Below, in pieces: positions 1 to 7,412 of a DNA stretch of 23,591 nt. The stretch's first letter is position 1. Every line of letters starts with the position of its first letter. Both the position numbers and the translations under genes were made by a program. Below the pieces are notes generated by a model. The model was not told where the DNA came from and did not search any database. It saw only the letters and a list, made by a program, of their open reading frames with translations. The stretch comes from an uncultured Clostridia bacterium (GTDB taxonomy: Bacteria > Bacillota > Clostridia > Christensenellales > UBA1242): assembly GCA_944363385.1 (NCBI GenBank), contig CALVUB010000001.1:1-23591 (forward strand). Reading direction: 5' to 3'.

Positions 1-122
1 TTTATATCATACAAAACCAGAAAAAGTTTTTTGTTGTAGTTTTCAACTTTATCTCCACATATAATAAGATAGTTTGCTTTTCGGCAAATATTCAAATAAC
101 CACTTAATTTATTCTCTTGCAA
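1..122 (-). CDS. ylxQ: YlxQ-type L7Ae-family RNA-binding protein, N-terminal part (runs off the left edge)
   Basis: Seen: an open frame on the minus strand begins with a TTG codon at 122-120, overlapping the end of ylxR by 14 bases, and stays open to the window edge (about 40 codons). A strong GGAGGAG ribosome binding site lies 4 bases before the TTG, inside ylxR, and decides this start. The peptide (Gly-Tyr-Leu-Asn-Ile-Cys-Arg-Lys-Ala, then a Cys-Gly-Asp-Lys-Val element) follows the opening of YlxQ-type L7Ae proteins, which read roughly LLGLAxRAGKxxxGEDxV. Known: ylxQ follows ylxR and precedes infB in most Bacillota; the family binds kink-turn RNA. Only the first 40% or so of the protein is visible, so identity rests on position plus a short match. 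Confidence 0.62.
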   Translation of the reverse strand, partial: MQENKLSGYLNICRKANYLIICGDKVENYNKKLFLVLYDI

Positions 123-366
123 CTTTCTCCTCCAAATCAAGATAAACTTTTTCATCTACTGCACATTTGAAAGTTTTGTTTAATAGCTTTTGTTTTTTAA
201 GTTTCTGCATGCACTCTTTACTTGAACAAATGTAAGCTCCTCTTCCATTTGCCTTGCCTGTCATATCCACAAAAATTTGTCCATCACTGTTCTTGACAAT
301 TCTTTTAAGGTCTTTTTTATCAAACATTTGTCTGCATGCAATGCACATCCGCTGACGCTTTTCCAT
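109..366 (-). CDS. ylxR: YlxR/RnpM family RNA-binding protein
   Basis: An 85-aa protein, the normal size for the YlxR (DUF448) family, recently renamed RnpM because it binds and modulates RNase P RNA. Seen: the family signature CIACRQ near residue 8, a D..GKANGRGAYIC segment around residues 34-47 and a second Cys (KEC) just after it. The four Cys sit in the two positions expected for the fold. The ATG lies 2 bases after the nusA stop (TAA-TC-ATG), so translation is probably coupled to nusA. The C-terminus overlaps the TTG start of the next gene. This is the standard nusA-ylxR-ylxQ order. Nothing unusual is visible. Confidence 0.94.
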   Translation of the reverse strand: MEKRQRMCIACRQMFDKKDLKRIVKNSDGQIFVDMTGKANGRGAYICSSKECMQKLKKQKLLNKTFKCAVDEKVYLDLEEKVARE

Positions 367-368
367 GA

Positions 369-1535
369 TTATTCCTCATCGTCAACTGGGGTTAAATCTT
401 CAAGCTCTTCAAGTTCTTCAAGGTCGCCAAGATCTTCAAAAGCATCATCATTAAGTTCGGTAAGTTCATATTCAGGCTCTTTTGTGTTTTGAGCTGAAAC
501 TGAGCTTTCGCTTTTAACTTCAATTTTCCACCCAGTAAGACGAGCTGCCAAACGAACATTTTGTCCATTCTTTCCAATTGCAAGCGAAAGTTTGTCGTCT
601 GGCACGATAACTCTTGAAGCTTTCAAACTTTCATTTGTTTCAACGCTCAAAACTTTTGCTGGGCTAAGCGCTCTAGCAATAAATTCAAGTGGGTCTTCAG
701 TATATTCAATAAGGTCAATTTTTTCGCCATTGAGTTCAGAAATGATTGTGTCAATTCTTTGACCATGAAAGCCAACACAAGTTCCAATTGGGTCGATGTT
801 TTGTTTTGATGTGTAAACAGCAACTTTTGTTCTGTTGCCAGGGTCCCTTGCAATGTTTTTAATCACAATGTCACCATTTGCAACTTCTGGAATTTCAAGC
901 TCAAAAAGTTTTCTTACAAAGCCGATATTGCTTCTTGTCACTTGAATTTGTGTGCCTTTGAATGAGTCTTTAATCTTTTTTACATAAACCTTAACTCTGT
1001 CGCCAACATTAAACTTTTCGCCTGGGATCTGATCAGAAGGAAGCATAACTCCTTCAGTGTGCGAGTTTGAAATTTGAACATAAACAGTTCCGTTATCAAT
1101 GCGTTTTACAATGGTTGTAAGAAGTTCATCTTCCTTTTCAGCAAGTTCGTTAAGTGCGTTTTGTCTTTCCATTTCTTTAAGTTTTTGCATTACAACCTGC
1201 TTTGCAGTTTGAGCTGCAATTCTGCCAAAGTCTTTTGTTGACTCTTCAGTTTGAACGATATCACCAATTTTGAAAGATTTTTTGATAAGTCTTGCCTCGG
1301 CAAGAGATATTTCTTTGTCTGGGTCTTCCACATTGTCAACGATGGTTTTATAAGAGTAAATTCTGATGGTGTTTTTGTCAGGATTTAATTTTACCAGTGC
1401 ACTTTTTGCCTCGCCATACATCTTTTTATAAGCTGAGGTAAGCGCTGTTTCAAGAGTTTGAATAAAAGTGTCCTTATCAATTTTCTTTTCTGCTTGTAAG
1501 TCTTCTAATGCTTGAAAAAAATCTTTGTTTATCAT
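369..1535 (-). CDS. nusA: Transcription termination/antitermination factor NusA
   Basis: A 388-aa protein that binds RNA polymerase and nascent RNA and modulates pausing and termination. Domains by reading: N-terminal RNAP-binding helical domain (about 1-130), S1 domain (about 135-205, with the VYVQIS and EGVMLPSDQIPGE elements), then two KH domains. KH1 contains VGFHGQRID and KH2 contains LAIGKNGQNVRLAARLTGW. The last ~45 residues are a strongly acidic Glu/Asp/Leu tail rather than the acidic-repeat domains of proteobacterial NusA; a short acidic tail is common in Bacillota. The start ATG is preceded by TAAGGAG, which overlaps the rimP stop codon, so rimP and nusA are one transcriptional and translational unit. 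High certainty. Confidence 0.98.
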   Translation of the reverse strand: MINKDFFQALEDLQAEKKIDKDTFIQTLETALTSAYKKMYGEAKSALVKLNPDKNTIRIYSYKTIVDNVEDPDKEISLAEARLIKKSFKIGDIVQTEESTKDFGRIAAQTAKQVVMQKLKEMERQNALNELAEKEDELLTTIVKRIDNGTVYVQISNSHTEGVMLPSDQIPGEKFNVGDRVKVYVKKIKDSFKGTQIQVTRSNIGFVRKLFELEIPEVANGDIVIKNIARDPGNRTKVAVYTSKQNIDPIGTCVGFHGQRIDTIISELNGEKIDLIEYTEDPLEFIARALSPAKVLSVETNESLKASRVIVPDDKLSLAIGKNGQNVRLAARLTGWKIEVKSESSVSAQNTKEPEYELTELNDDAFEDLGDLEELEELEDLTPVDDEE

Positions 1536-1546
1536 ATTTTTGCTCC

Positions 1547-2035
1547 TTAAAATTTTATTATTGGCACAATGTGCGCAATTTTTTCTCTTTGAATTGTTAT
1601 TTGACCTTCTGAAAGTTTTTTAGCTTTTTTAGAAAATGTTGGCTGAATTGTTACGCTGTTTTCATCAAACTGGACAAGTTTTCCTTCAAAAAGTTTTATT
1701 CCGTCCTGTTTTGCAAACAATGTGATTGCAATCTCTTTACCTAAGTTTCGTTTAAAATCGCGCTCGGATTTTATAGGTCTGTCAATACCTGGCGAGCTAA
1801 CATTTAAAATGTAAGCTTGGTCATCTGTTGGATTGATTTCATCGAGAATTGGGTCAATTACCTTACTCACCTTTTCGCAATCATCTGCTGATATACCGTT
1901 GTCACAGTCGATAAAGAAAGTAAGGTTCATGCCGTCAGACTTTTTTGCATACTCAACTTCGATCACTTGATAGCCCATTTCTTCGATAATAGGCACAATT
2001 TTTTCTTCGCAAATTGTTTTTGTTTTGCTTGCCAA
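1547..2035 (-). CDS. rimP: Ribosome maturation factor RimP
   Basis: A 162-aa protein, slightly longer than the usual ~150. RimP assists maturation of the 30S subunit. Seen: the N-terminal alpha/beta domain with VIEVEYAKKSDGMNLTFFID and the DDCEKVSKVI helix, then the family hallmark YILNVSSPGIDRP at about residue 84, then a C-terminal SH3-like beta domain. The start is a TTG codon, with AAAGGAGG five bases upstream deciding it; no ATG fits. First gene of the rimP-nusA-ylxR-ylxQ operon, behind its own strong promoter and a stable leader hairpin. In most Bacillota polC precedes it directly; here a truncated PolC-derived gene does. Confidence 0.96.
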   Translation of the reverse strand: MASKTKTICEEKIVPIIEEMGYQVIEVEYAKKSDGMNLTFFIDCDNGISADDCEKVSKVIDPILDEINPTDDQAYILNVSSPGIDRPIKSERDFKRNLGKEIAITLFAKQDGIKLFEGKLVQFDENSVTIQPTFSKKAKKLSEGQITIQREKIAHIVPIIKF

Positions 2036-2054
2036 AATAACCTCCTTTATTTAC

Positions 2055-2097
2055 GAAGCAGGGAGTGAACAAATCTTGCTCACTCCCCACGCGCTTC
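2055..2097 (-). promoter_or_regulatory. Stable stem-loop in the rimP leader
   Basis: On the minus strand GGGAGTGAGC pairs with GTTCACTCCC around a 7-nt loop (10 pairs, one G-U), and an outer GAAGC/GCTTC adds five more pairs across a small internal bulge. The structure begins about 10 nt after the predicted transcription start and ends about 10 bases before the rimP ribosome binding site. No U-run follows, so it is not a simple intrinsic terminator. It could protect the mRNA 5' end, bind a regulator, or modulate access to the ribosome binding site. Function is inferred only. Confidence 0.7.
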
Positions 2098-2113
2098 TAT
2101 TCTAGTCACCTTT

Positions 2114-2142
2114 ATTGTAACACAACCAATAAATAAAATCAA
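2114..2142 (-). promoter_or_regulatory. Sigma-A-type promoter of the rimP-nusA operon
   Basis: On the minus strand a -35 box TTGATT (2142-2137) and a -10 box TACAAT (2119-2114) are separated by exactly 17 bases. Transcription would start near 2107, just before the leader hairpin. From here to the upstream gene end at 2244 the DNA is only AT-rich, with no gene seen. Confidence 0.8.
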
Positions 2143-2243
2143 CCTTTTAAATAAAATTTATTTATTTTTTAAAAAAATTATTATATTTTTTGTCTTAATT
2201 TATGCAAATTTTTCAAAGTTCTCAAGCTTTTTGCAGAAAATTC

Positions 2244-3506
2244 TTATTTGCTTTTAACTTTTGAAAGTTCGAGAAAAACTTGTGCGGTAGCTAGCGCGTC
2301 GTTATATGCCCTATGCGCTCCTTCAAGAGTCAGTCCAAGTGCAGAGACGATTGTGCCAAGTTTATAGTTTGCAAGCCTGAGCGAAGAAGTTCTTGCAAGC
2401 ACTAAAGTGTCAATGATTTGATTTTTGAAATGTAAGCCATTATTTTCAGCCGCTTTTTTGATAAACTTAAAGTCAAAGCCAACAACATTGTGACCACACA
2501 GCACGCAGTTATCACAAAAAGCCTTAAAGTCATAGATAACATCTTTTATTGAAGGTGCATCTTTAACCATTTCATCGGTGATATGAGTCAATGCCGTTAC
2601 CTCTTCGGGAATTGGTTTTGATGGTTTGACAAAAGTGGAAAATTTTTCTTTTATTGTTCCATCTACAATTTTAACTGCTCCAATTTCAGTGATTTCATCA
2701 ACTTCAGAATTAAGTCCAGTTGTTTCAATATCAAACACGACAATAGTTTTCCCTTTTACATTTTCGTTGTAATTTATCTTGTTTTCAAATAAGAAAGTTT
2801 GAGCAGAAAACTCTATTTTTTCAGGAAAAACAACTTGCTTATGGTTTGAATAATCATAAATATTTTCAGAAAAAGATTGATTTGCTTCAATTTTTTCTTT
2901 CTTTTGTGCCCAAGAAATCTTTTTCACATAATAAGTGTTGTTTCCACTTAAACCCAAATTGATATCGCCAAAGCAAAGCAAAAACATGTCGTTTTGCAAA
3001 CTGTCCATAACCTTTTCGTTGGTTTTAGAGCAGAAATAGATGCATTCAATTTTGTCTCCATCATCAAGTGTGAAGGTATAAAAAGCCTTCTCTTCTCCTG
3101 CCTTTTTGCCTTTTTTTATTTTAAAAGTTTTTTTGACAATATTTGAAATTCTCCCCGCTAAAATAACCATTGATTTTGGCTTTTTGTTGTTTTTAATAAA
3201 CTCTGGTTTTGGCTGAATTTCGCTACCAACAATTTTCTTTAAAACTTCAACCTCATATCGTTCAATTCGGTTTGAAGCACTTGGCAAGATGTCAGGAGCA
3301 TCGATTTCATCTGGCACTGTCTCTTCATTCTCTTCAATTTCGATTGCGAAAGATGCAATAAATTTTTGATTTAGATAGGATAGAAGTTGATTTTTAAGCT
3401 CAAGTTCTGCTATCATCGCAAAGATATCTTTGTTAAGTTGGATTTTAATAGAAACTTCTTCATTTTCTCTTGACAATTCGATATTTTTTTCAAATATGTA
3501 AGGCAC
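2244..3506 (-). CDS. PolC-derived protein: OB fold plus DEDDh 3'-5' exonuclease, no polymerase domain (downstream frame)
   Basis: A 420-codon frame. Seen in order: an N-terminal alpha/beta part (1-105), an OB-fold-like part (about 110-200: MVILAGRISNIV then FYTFTLDDGDKIECIYF), a linker (200-250), and an exonuclease domain (about 253-415) with all DEDDh residues: DIETTG (D259, E261), HNVVGFDF (H339, D345) and HRAYND (H398, D403). This is the domain order of the N-terminal part of PolC, at the position polC usually holds before rimP. The PHP domain that flanks the exonuclease in PolC, and the whole polymerase region, are absent; the frame ends about 17 residues after the last catalytic Asp. The GTG at 3506 has no ribosome binding site, and the frame is open upstream of it, so it is probably read from 3797 through a frameshift near 3525. 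It could be a free proofreading or repair exonuclease. Confidence 0.75.
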   Translation of the reverse strand: MPYIFEKNIELSRENEEVSIKIQLNKDIFAMIAELELKNQLLSYLNQKFIASFAIEIEENEETVPDEIDAPDILPSASNRIERYEVEVLKKIVGSEIQPKPEFIKNNKKPKSMVILAGRISNIVKKTFKIKKGKKAGEEKAFYTFTLDDGDKIECIYFCSKTNEKVMDSLQNDMFLLCFGDINLGLSGNNTYYVKKISWAQKKEKIEANQSFSENIYDYSNHKQVVFPEKIEFSAQTFLFENKINYNENVKGKTIVVFDIETTGLNSEVDEITEIGAVKIVDGTIKEKFSTFVKPSKPIPEEVTALTHITDEMVKDAPSIKDVIYDFKAFCDNCVLCGHNVVGFDFKFIKKAAENNGLHFKNQIIDTLVLARTSSLRLANYKLGTIVSALGLTLEGAHRAYNDALATAQVFLELSKVKSK

Positions 3507-3524
3507 AATTGCTTTTTTTTCGTT

Positions 3525-3797
3525 TTAAAAAAAGTTGGCACGCTCGCGGCTTATAAGAAGATCAAATAAAAAACTTTTTTTAAACTTAACACGCACATTT
3601 GCATTGAGTGACAAAATGTTTCGAAGCAGACTTTCCAGTTCTGCTCTGTTTTCAGCTGTCATATCTTCATGAGAAAGAGGATACAAAAAAGTAAAGGTGC
3701 AAAGAGAAGTTGCTTTATCGTAAATCACCTCATAGATTTTTAAATATTGGTATTTATTATCACATGCTTTGTTAATTTTTTGTATTAATTCTTCCAT
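3525..3797 (-). CDS. N-terminal segment of the PolC-derived protein (upstream frame)
   Basis: A 90-codon frame starting at ATG 3797-3795 and ending TTT-TTT-TAA. It looks like the first alpha/beta part of a PolC N-terminal domain (Tyr-Leu-Lys-Ile-Tyr-Glu-Val, then a Phe-Thr-Phe-Leu strand and a helix with ELESLLRNIL), not a complete small protein. The stop falls at the end of a run of seven T. If one T is skipped or absent, the frame continues through seven codons into the downstream exonuclease frame, giving one protein of 517 aa. No ribosome binding site is seen before this ATG; the promoter at 3804-3832 predicts a leaderless transcript. Either a real frameshift, a homopolymer error, or a split gene. 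Confidence 0.6.
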   Translation of the reverse strand: MEELIQKINKACDNKYQYLKIYEVIYDKATSLCTFTFLYPLSHEDMTAENRAELESLLRNILSLNANVRVKFKKSFLFDLLISRERANFF

Positions 3798-3803
3798 AAC
3801 AGC

Positions 3804-3832
3804 ATTTTACAATACAAAATGCAAAATGTCAA
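3804..3832 (-). promoter_or_regulatory. Strong promoter for the PolC-derived gene, predicting a leaderless mRNA
   Basis: Minus strand: perfect -35 TTGACA (3832-3827), 17-base spacer, -10 TAAAAT (3809-3804). The -10 box contains the TAA stop of rseP. Only six bases (GCTGTT) separate the -10 box from the ATG at 3797, so initiation at the usual distance puts +1 at or next to the start codon. Confidence 0.75.
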
Positions 3833-4985
3833 TTATAATCACCGCTCCAAACAAGATAAACAATCCAATAGCATGAATCATGTTTTCAATTTCGCGTTTT
3901 ATTGGTTTTTTGCGTATGGCTTCTATAGTTGTAAAAAGCACATGAGAGCCATCGAGTGACGGAATTGGCAGAATGTTAAATACTGCAAGGTTTGCCGAAA
4001 TCAATGGAATCAAAATAAGAACATTTGCAAGATTTGCTTGTGTAAAAGAGGCAATTGTTGCGATTGTAGTTATCGGACCTCCGATTTCTGAAATTGAAAG
4101 TTGAAATGTTATCAATAGCCATAGCGATTTTAAAACTATCCAAGCAAGGCCAAAAGCAAATGGCACACATCGCTTTAAAGCCTCCCAAAATGTATGCACA
4201 TAAGCTGTGGCGCTTATTCCAGTTGAATAGACAGTTTCTTCTTCGCCTAAAACTGGTTGACCATCTGAGTCGACACTTAAAACTTCAGCACGCTTTAAAA
4301 CAGAAAAACCTGTGTATGCGGTTTGATATTCTCCATTTCTGCGAACAGTAAGTTCGATAAGCTGGTAATCTATGACTGATGAGTTGTTTTCTTCAGCCCA
4401 TTTAAGTGCTTTAGAAAGCTCGCTGTCAATGGCTGTAGAATAATTGACACCATAGGCAAAATCAATTTTGTTTCCATTGATTGCAATGATAACATCGCCT
4501 TCTTGCACTCTAAGTTCTTCATCAAGCGCCATAACTTGAGCGTTTGTCTCAACCGAAGTGATCGCATAACCATTTTGCACCTGCTCAGAAGCGGTTGGAT
4601 AGCCAAATGCAACCACTTGTGGAATGTCATAACCGATTGTGCAAAGCAGAATAAGCGAAAACACAACAGCGGTGGCAAAATTGAAAACAACGCCAGCAAT
4701 AAAAACGAGAATTCTTTTCCAAGGCGGTTGTGCATTGAAGGAATCTTTGCCGTCAGAAGAATCATCTTCTCCTTCAAAAGCGCAATAACCACCAAGCGGA
4801 AATATTCTAAGAGAGATCAATTCTCCTCTTTTGTTTTTACGAGAAAAGAGGGCTTTACCAAACCCTACCGAGAATTCTGTAATTTTAAAGTTTAGCATTC
4901 TTCCAATGCAGTAGTGACCAAACTCATGGATAAGCACCATAAAGAGCAAAATCACAATTGCAAGAAGAATATAAAGAAAGGTCAC
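3807..4985 (-). CDS. rseP: RseP/RasP-type site-2 intramembrane zinc metalloprotease
   Basis: A 392-aa membrane protease of the S2P family (M50B), which cleaves transmembrane segments of anti-sigma factors and remnant signal peptides. Seen: a first membrane helix carrying the zinc motif HEFGH (H20, E21, H24), an FSVGFGKALF/PLGGYCAF stretch, a second hydrophobic segment after ILVFIAGVVFNF, a PDZ-like domain (about 150-235, with VQEGDVIIAINGNKI), and the C-terminal NILPIPSLDG motif that supplies the third zinc ligand. The start is GTG with AGGA ten bases upstream. It follows cdsA by 56 bases; dxr, which lies between them in many Bacillota, is absent. Expected to be co-transcribed with frr-uppS-cdsA. 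Confidence 0.95.
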   Translation of the reverse strand: MTFLYILLAIVILLFMVLIHEFGHYCIGRMLNFKITEFSVGFGKALFSRKNKRGELISLRIFPLGGYCAFEGEDDSSDGKDSFNAQPPWKRILVFIAGVVFNFATAVVFSLILLCTIGYDIPQVVAFGYPTASEQVQNGYAITSVETNAQVMALDEELRVQEGDVIIAINGNKIDFAYGVNYSTAIDSELSKALKWAEENNSSVIDYQLIELTVRRNGEYQTAYTGFSVLKRAEVLSVDSDGQPVLGEEETVYSTGISATAYVHTFWEALKRCVPFAFGLAWIVLKSLWLLITFQLSISEIGGPITTIATIASFTQANLANVLILIPLISANLAVFNILPIPSLDGSHVLFTTIEAIRKKPIKREIENMIHAIGLFILFGAVIIIDILHFVL

Positions 4986-5041
4986 TATGTTTGTCCTCGC
5001 TTAACTTAAAGTTGCTTAAAAGTCTTCTTTTGCTAAGTTTA

Positions 5042-6007
5042 TTATGCTACAAGTATAAATATGCTAAAAGCAAGAAAAATATAAGGCATTACAAACATGT
5101 AAGAATCGCATCTGTCAAGCATACCTCCATGTCCTGGCAAAAAGCGACCGCTATCTTTAACAGATGCTTGCCTTTTTAAAAGGCTTTCCACAATATCTCC
5201 TGCCTGAGCAAGAAGAGAACCTATAAAAGATATTATGATAACATGCCAGAAAGCAAAATTGTTGGCAGTAAAGATGGTTCTTAGCTCTGGAATTGAATAG
5301 AAAATAAAGTAAAGCGCAGTTGAGAACAATACACATGCAAGAAGACCTCCTACTGCCCCCGAAATAGTTTTGTTTGGGCTGATTTTTGGGCATAATTTTT
5401 TTCCGCCAAAAATTCCGCCAACAAGATAAGCAAAAGTATCGGTAAAGATAGGAATAAGAAAAGCAAATAAAAGTGTCACAAGCGAGAAATAACCTTCAAA
5501 CTCACCTATGTTTGCAAATGATGTTGTCAGCTGGTCAAAATGGTTTATATAGCTTATAAACATAAGCAAAAATGAAGGATAAACAAAGGTGAATGCAGTG
5601 TTCATAGCCTTTTGGAAGGCATATTTAGTCATAGAAATTTGAAGGCGTTTGTATCTGATTTCTTTTAAAGTTTTCCCTTTTGTGATTATAGGCCAAACAA
5701 AAGAAATTGCAAAGAAGATTACAATCAAAGTCACTTCGATGATTATGCTGTAAATAACACCGAGGCTTGAGTCAAAAGCACTGTTTAATAGAATTGAAAG
5801 CATTATAAAAGCTGGAAAAATGGTTGCCAAAATTTGATTGTTTGGCTTGTCCATTTTGTTGAGCAGTTTGCTCATTTCATAGGCGCTCATCATTGTGATA
5901 AAAAGAATAAGCGCGTCAAAAAAATATGGGCTTACTGTTTGTTTTAAAACAAAGAATAAAACCAAAATTGCAACAATTAATATTGATGTCATAAATCTTG
6001 TTTTCAT
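5042..6007 (-). CDS. cdsA: Phosphatidate cytidylyltransferase (CDP-diglyceride synthase)
   Basis: A 321-aa integral membrane enzyme that makes CDP-diacylglycerol from CTP and phosphatidic acid for phospholipid synthesis. Seen: about eight hydrophobic segments and, near the C-terminus, the CdsA signature: SLLKRQASVKDSGRFLPGHG, then GxLDRxDS. It is longer than the typical ~265-285 aa because of extra N-terminal membrane and loop sequence. The ATG overlaps the uppS stop (ATGA), and its GGAGG site lies inside the end of uppS, so translation is coupled. High certainty from the C-terminal motif and position. Confidence 0.95.
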   Translation of the reverse strand: MKTRFMTSILIVAILVLFFVLKQTVSPYFFDALILFITMMSAYEMSKLLNKMDKPNNQILATIFPAFIMLSILLNSAFDSSLGVIYSIIIEVTLIVIFFAISFVWPIITKGKTLKEIRYKRLQISMTKYAFQKAMNTAFTFVYPSFLLMFISYINHFDQLTTSFANIGEFEGYFSLVTLLFAFLIPIFTDTFAYLVGGIFGGKKLCPKISPNKTISGAVGGLLACVLFSTALYFIFYSIPELRTIFTANNFAFWHVIIISFIGSLLAQAGDIVESLLKRQASVKDSGRFLPGHGGMLDRCDSYMFVMPYIFLAFSIFILVA

Positions 6008-6699
6008 TGCGATATTCCTCCAAATCTGCGTTCTCTTTTGTTGTAAATTTTTACGGCTTTTAAAAGTTGTTTGCCACTAAAGTCTGGCCAATAGAGCTTT
6101 GGGAAATAAAGTTCACTATAAGCCATTTGAAGCATCATAAAATTTGACAATCTCTTTTCTCCACTTGTTCTGATAACAAGGTCTGGTTCTGGCAAAAAAT
6201 ATGTGTCGAGATTTTGTTCAATATCTTTATAATTTATTTCCATTTTGCCTGAATTTATAATTTTATTTACCGCTCTAACAATTTCATCTCGCCCGCCATA
6301 ATTTAAAGCAAAAGTTAAGATAAGCTTGTCATTTTTTAAAGTGTTTTGTTCACTTTTAGAAAGCTGTTGTTTAAGATCATTTGGGAAAGGTGTAATATTG
6401 CCTATATGTTTGATGCAAATGTTTTTCTCTTTAAAAAAAACAGGGTTATCTTTTAAATAGTCGCGAATTAAAGCAAAAATGCCATCAATTTCTTCTTTGC
6501 TTCTTTTCCAATTTTCTGTTGAGAAAGCGTAAAAGGTTAAATGTTTAACGCCTAAACTTAAAGCTCCTTCAATGGTCTTTTCAATTGCTTTTATTCCAGC
6601 CTTGTGACCTGCATTCCGAGGCAGACCTCTTCTCTTTGCCCACCTTCCATTGCCGTCCATAATGATTGCGACATGTTTTGGTATAATTAATTTCGACAT
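6004..6699 (-). CDS. uppS: Undecaprenyl diphosphate synthase (cis-prenyltransferase)
   Basis: A 231-aa cytosolic enzyme, near the usual ~245 aa, that condenses isopentenyl diphosphate onto farnesyl diphosphate to give the C55 lipid carrier for cell-wall synthesis. Seen: MDGNGRWAKRRGLPRNAGHK (catalytic Asp at residue 15), the FYAFSTENWKRS motif, GGRDEIVRA, and the C-terminal DLVIRTSGEKRLSNFM/YSELYF substrate-binding segment. It lies 21 bases after frr and overlaps cdsA by 4 bases, the standard frr-uppS-cdsA order. Confidence 0.97.
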   Translation of the reverse strand: MSKLIIPKHVAIIMDGNGRWAKRRGLPRNAGHKAGIKAIEKTIEGALSLGVKHLTFYAFSTENWKRSKEEIDGIFALIRDYLKDNPVFFKEKNICIKHIGNITPFPNDLKQQLSKSEQNTLKNDKLILTFALNYGGRDEIVRAVNKIINSGKMEINYKDIEQNLDTYFLPEPDLVIRTSGEKRLSNFMMLQMAYSELYFPKLYWPDFSGKQLLKAVKIYNKRERRFGGISQ

Positions 6700-6720
6700 A
6701 GCGTTCCTTTAAAGAAAATT

Positions 6721-7287
6721 TTAGACTTCCATAATCTCTTTTTCTTTTGCTTTAAAGTTTTCATCAATCTTATCGCAGGCATTGTCTATGATTTTCTGAA
6801 CCTCTTTTTCAGCAGATGTCTGTTCATCTTCACTTATTTCACCATTTTTTTCGAGATCTTCAATCATTTCCATTGCATCTCTTCTTGCGCCACGCACACC
6901 AATTTTTGCCTCTTCAGCAATTTTTTTGATGTCTTTGACAAGTTCTTTTCTGCGTTCTTCAGTCAAGATTGGAAACACAAGCCTAATTACCTTGCCGTCA
7001 TCGTTTGGAGTAACTCCAAGGTCAGCCATTGAGATTGCTTTTACAACATTTTTGACTTGGCTTTGGTCCCAAACAGAGACACAAAGCATTCGAGCTTCTG
7101 GAACTGTTATGCTTGCCATATTTTTAAGAGGTGTTGGAACTCCATAATAATCAATAAAAACTTTATCGAGAATATGTGGATTTGCCCTACCTGCTCTTAC
7201 CACCATATATTCGTTGATTTGGTGATTGATGGATTTTGAAATTTCTTCTTTGCAAGAGGCTAAGATTTCATCTATCATTTCATTCAT
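6721..7287 (-). CDS. frr: Ribosome recycling factor
   Basis: A 188-aa protein (the family is ~185 aa) that, with EF-G, splits post-termination ribosomes. Seen: the conserved stretch VRAGRANPHILDKVFIDYYG, the TPLKNMASITVPEARML segment, the NDDGKVIRLVFPILTEERRK hinge/helix, and a long charged C-terminal helix. AAGGAG precedes the ATG. It starts the frr-uppS-cdsA-rseP operon. In most Bacillota pyrH lies directly before frr; here a 915-aa gene with its own promoter and terminator takes that place. Confidence 0.98.
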   Translation of the reverse strand: MNEMIDEILASCKEEISKSINHQINEYMVVRAGRANPHILDKVFIDYYGVPTPLKNMASITVPEARMLCVSVWDQSQVKNVVKAISMADLGVTPNDDGKVIRLVFPILTEERRKELVKDIKKIAEEAKIGVRGARRDAMEMIEDLEKNGEISEDEQTSAEKEVQKIIDNACDKIDENFKAKEKEIMEV

Positions 7288-7309
7288 TTATATATGCTCC
7301 TTAGATATA

Positions 7310-7338
7310 AGTTTACACAAAAATCTTTGATTTTGCAA
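7310..7338 (-). promoter_or_regulatory. Candidate promoter of the frr-uppS-cdsA-rseP operon
   Basis: Minus strand: TTGCAA (7338-7333), 17-base spacer, TAAACT (7315-7310), four of six consensus matches in each box. An alternative TTGACT a few bases upstream lacks a matching -10. It sits between the terminator of the preceding gene and the frr start, where a promoter is needed. Confidence 0.45.
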
Positions 7339-7381
7339 ATGTTTTTAAGTCAATATATTAATAATTTTATAAAAAAGCTCG

Positions 7382-7412
7382 AAAAAGAAAAAGACATATT
7401 GAATTATATGTC
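7382..7412 (-). terminator. Intrinsic terminator of the 915-aa gene
   Basis: GACATAT and ATATGTC (7-bp stem, 6-nt loop) overlap the stop codon of the gene and are followed on the minus strand by TTTTTCTTTTT. Confidence 0.75.

Noticed and set aside
277..492. 71-codon plus-strand frame with a long Ser run
   Set aside because: Antisense of the acidic nusA tail (GAA/GAT codons read as TTC/ATC and TCT on the other strand); no start signals.
4370..4795. 141-codon minus-strand frame inside rseP
   Set aside because: Shifted frame of a well-supported protease gene; no binding site.
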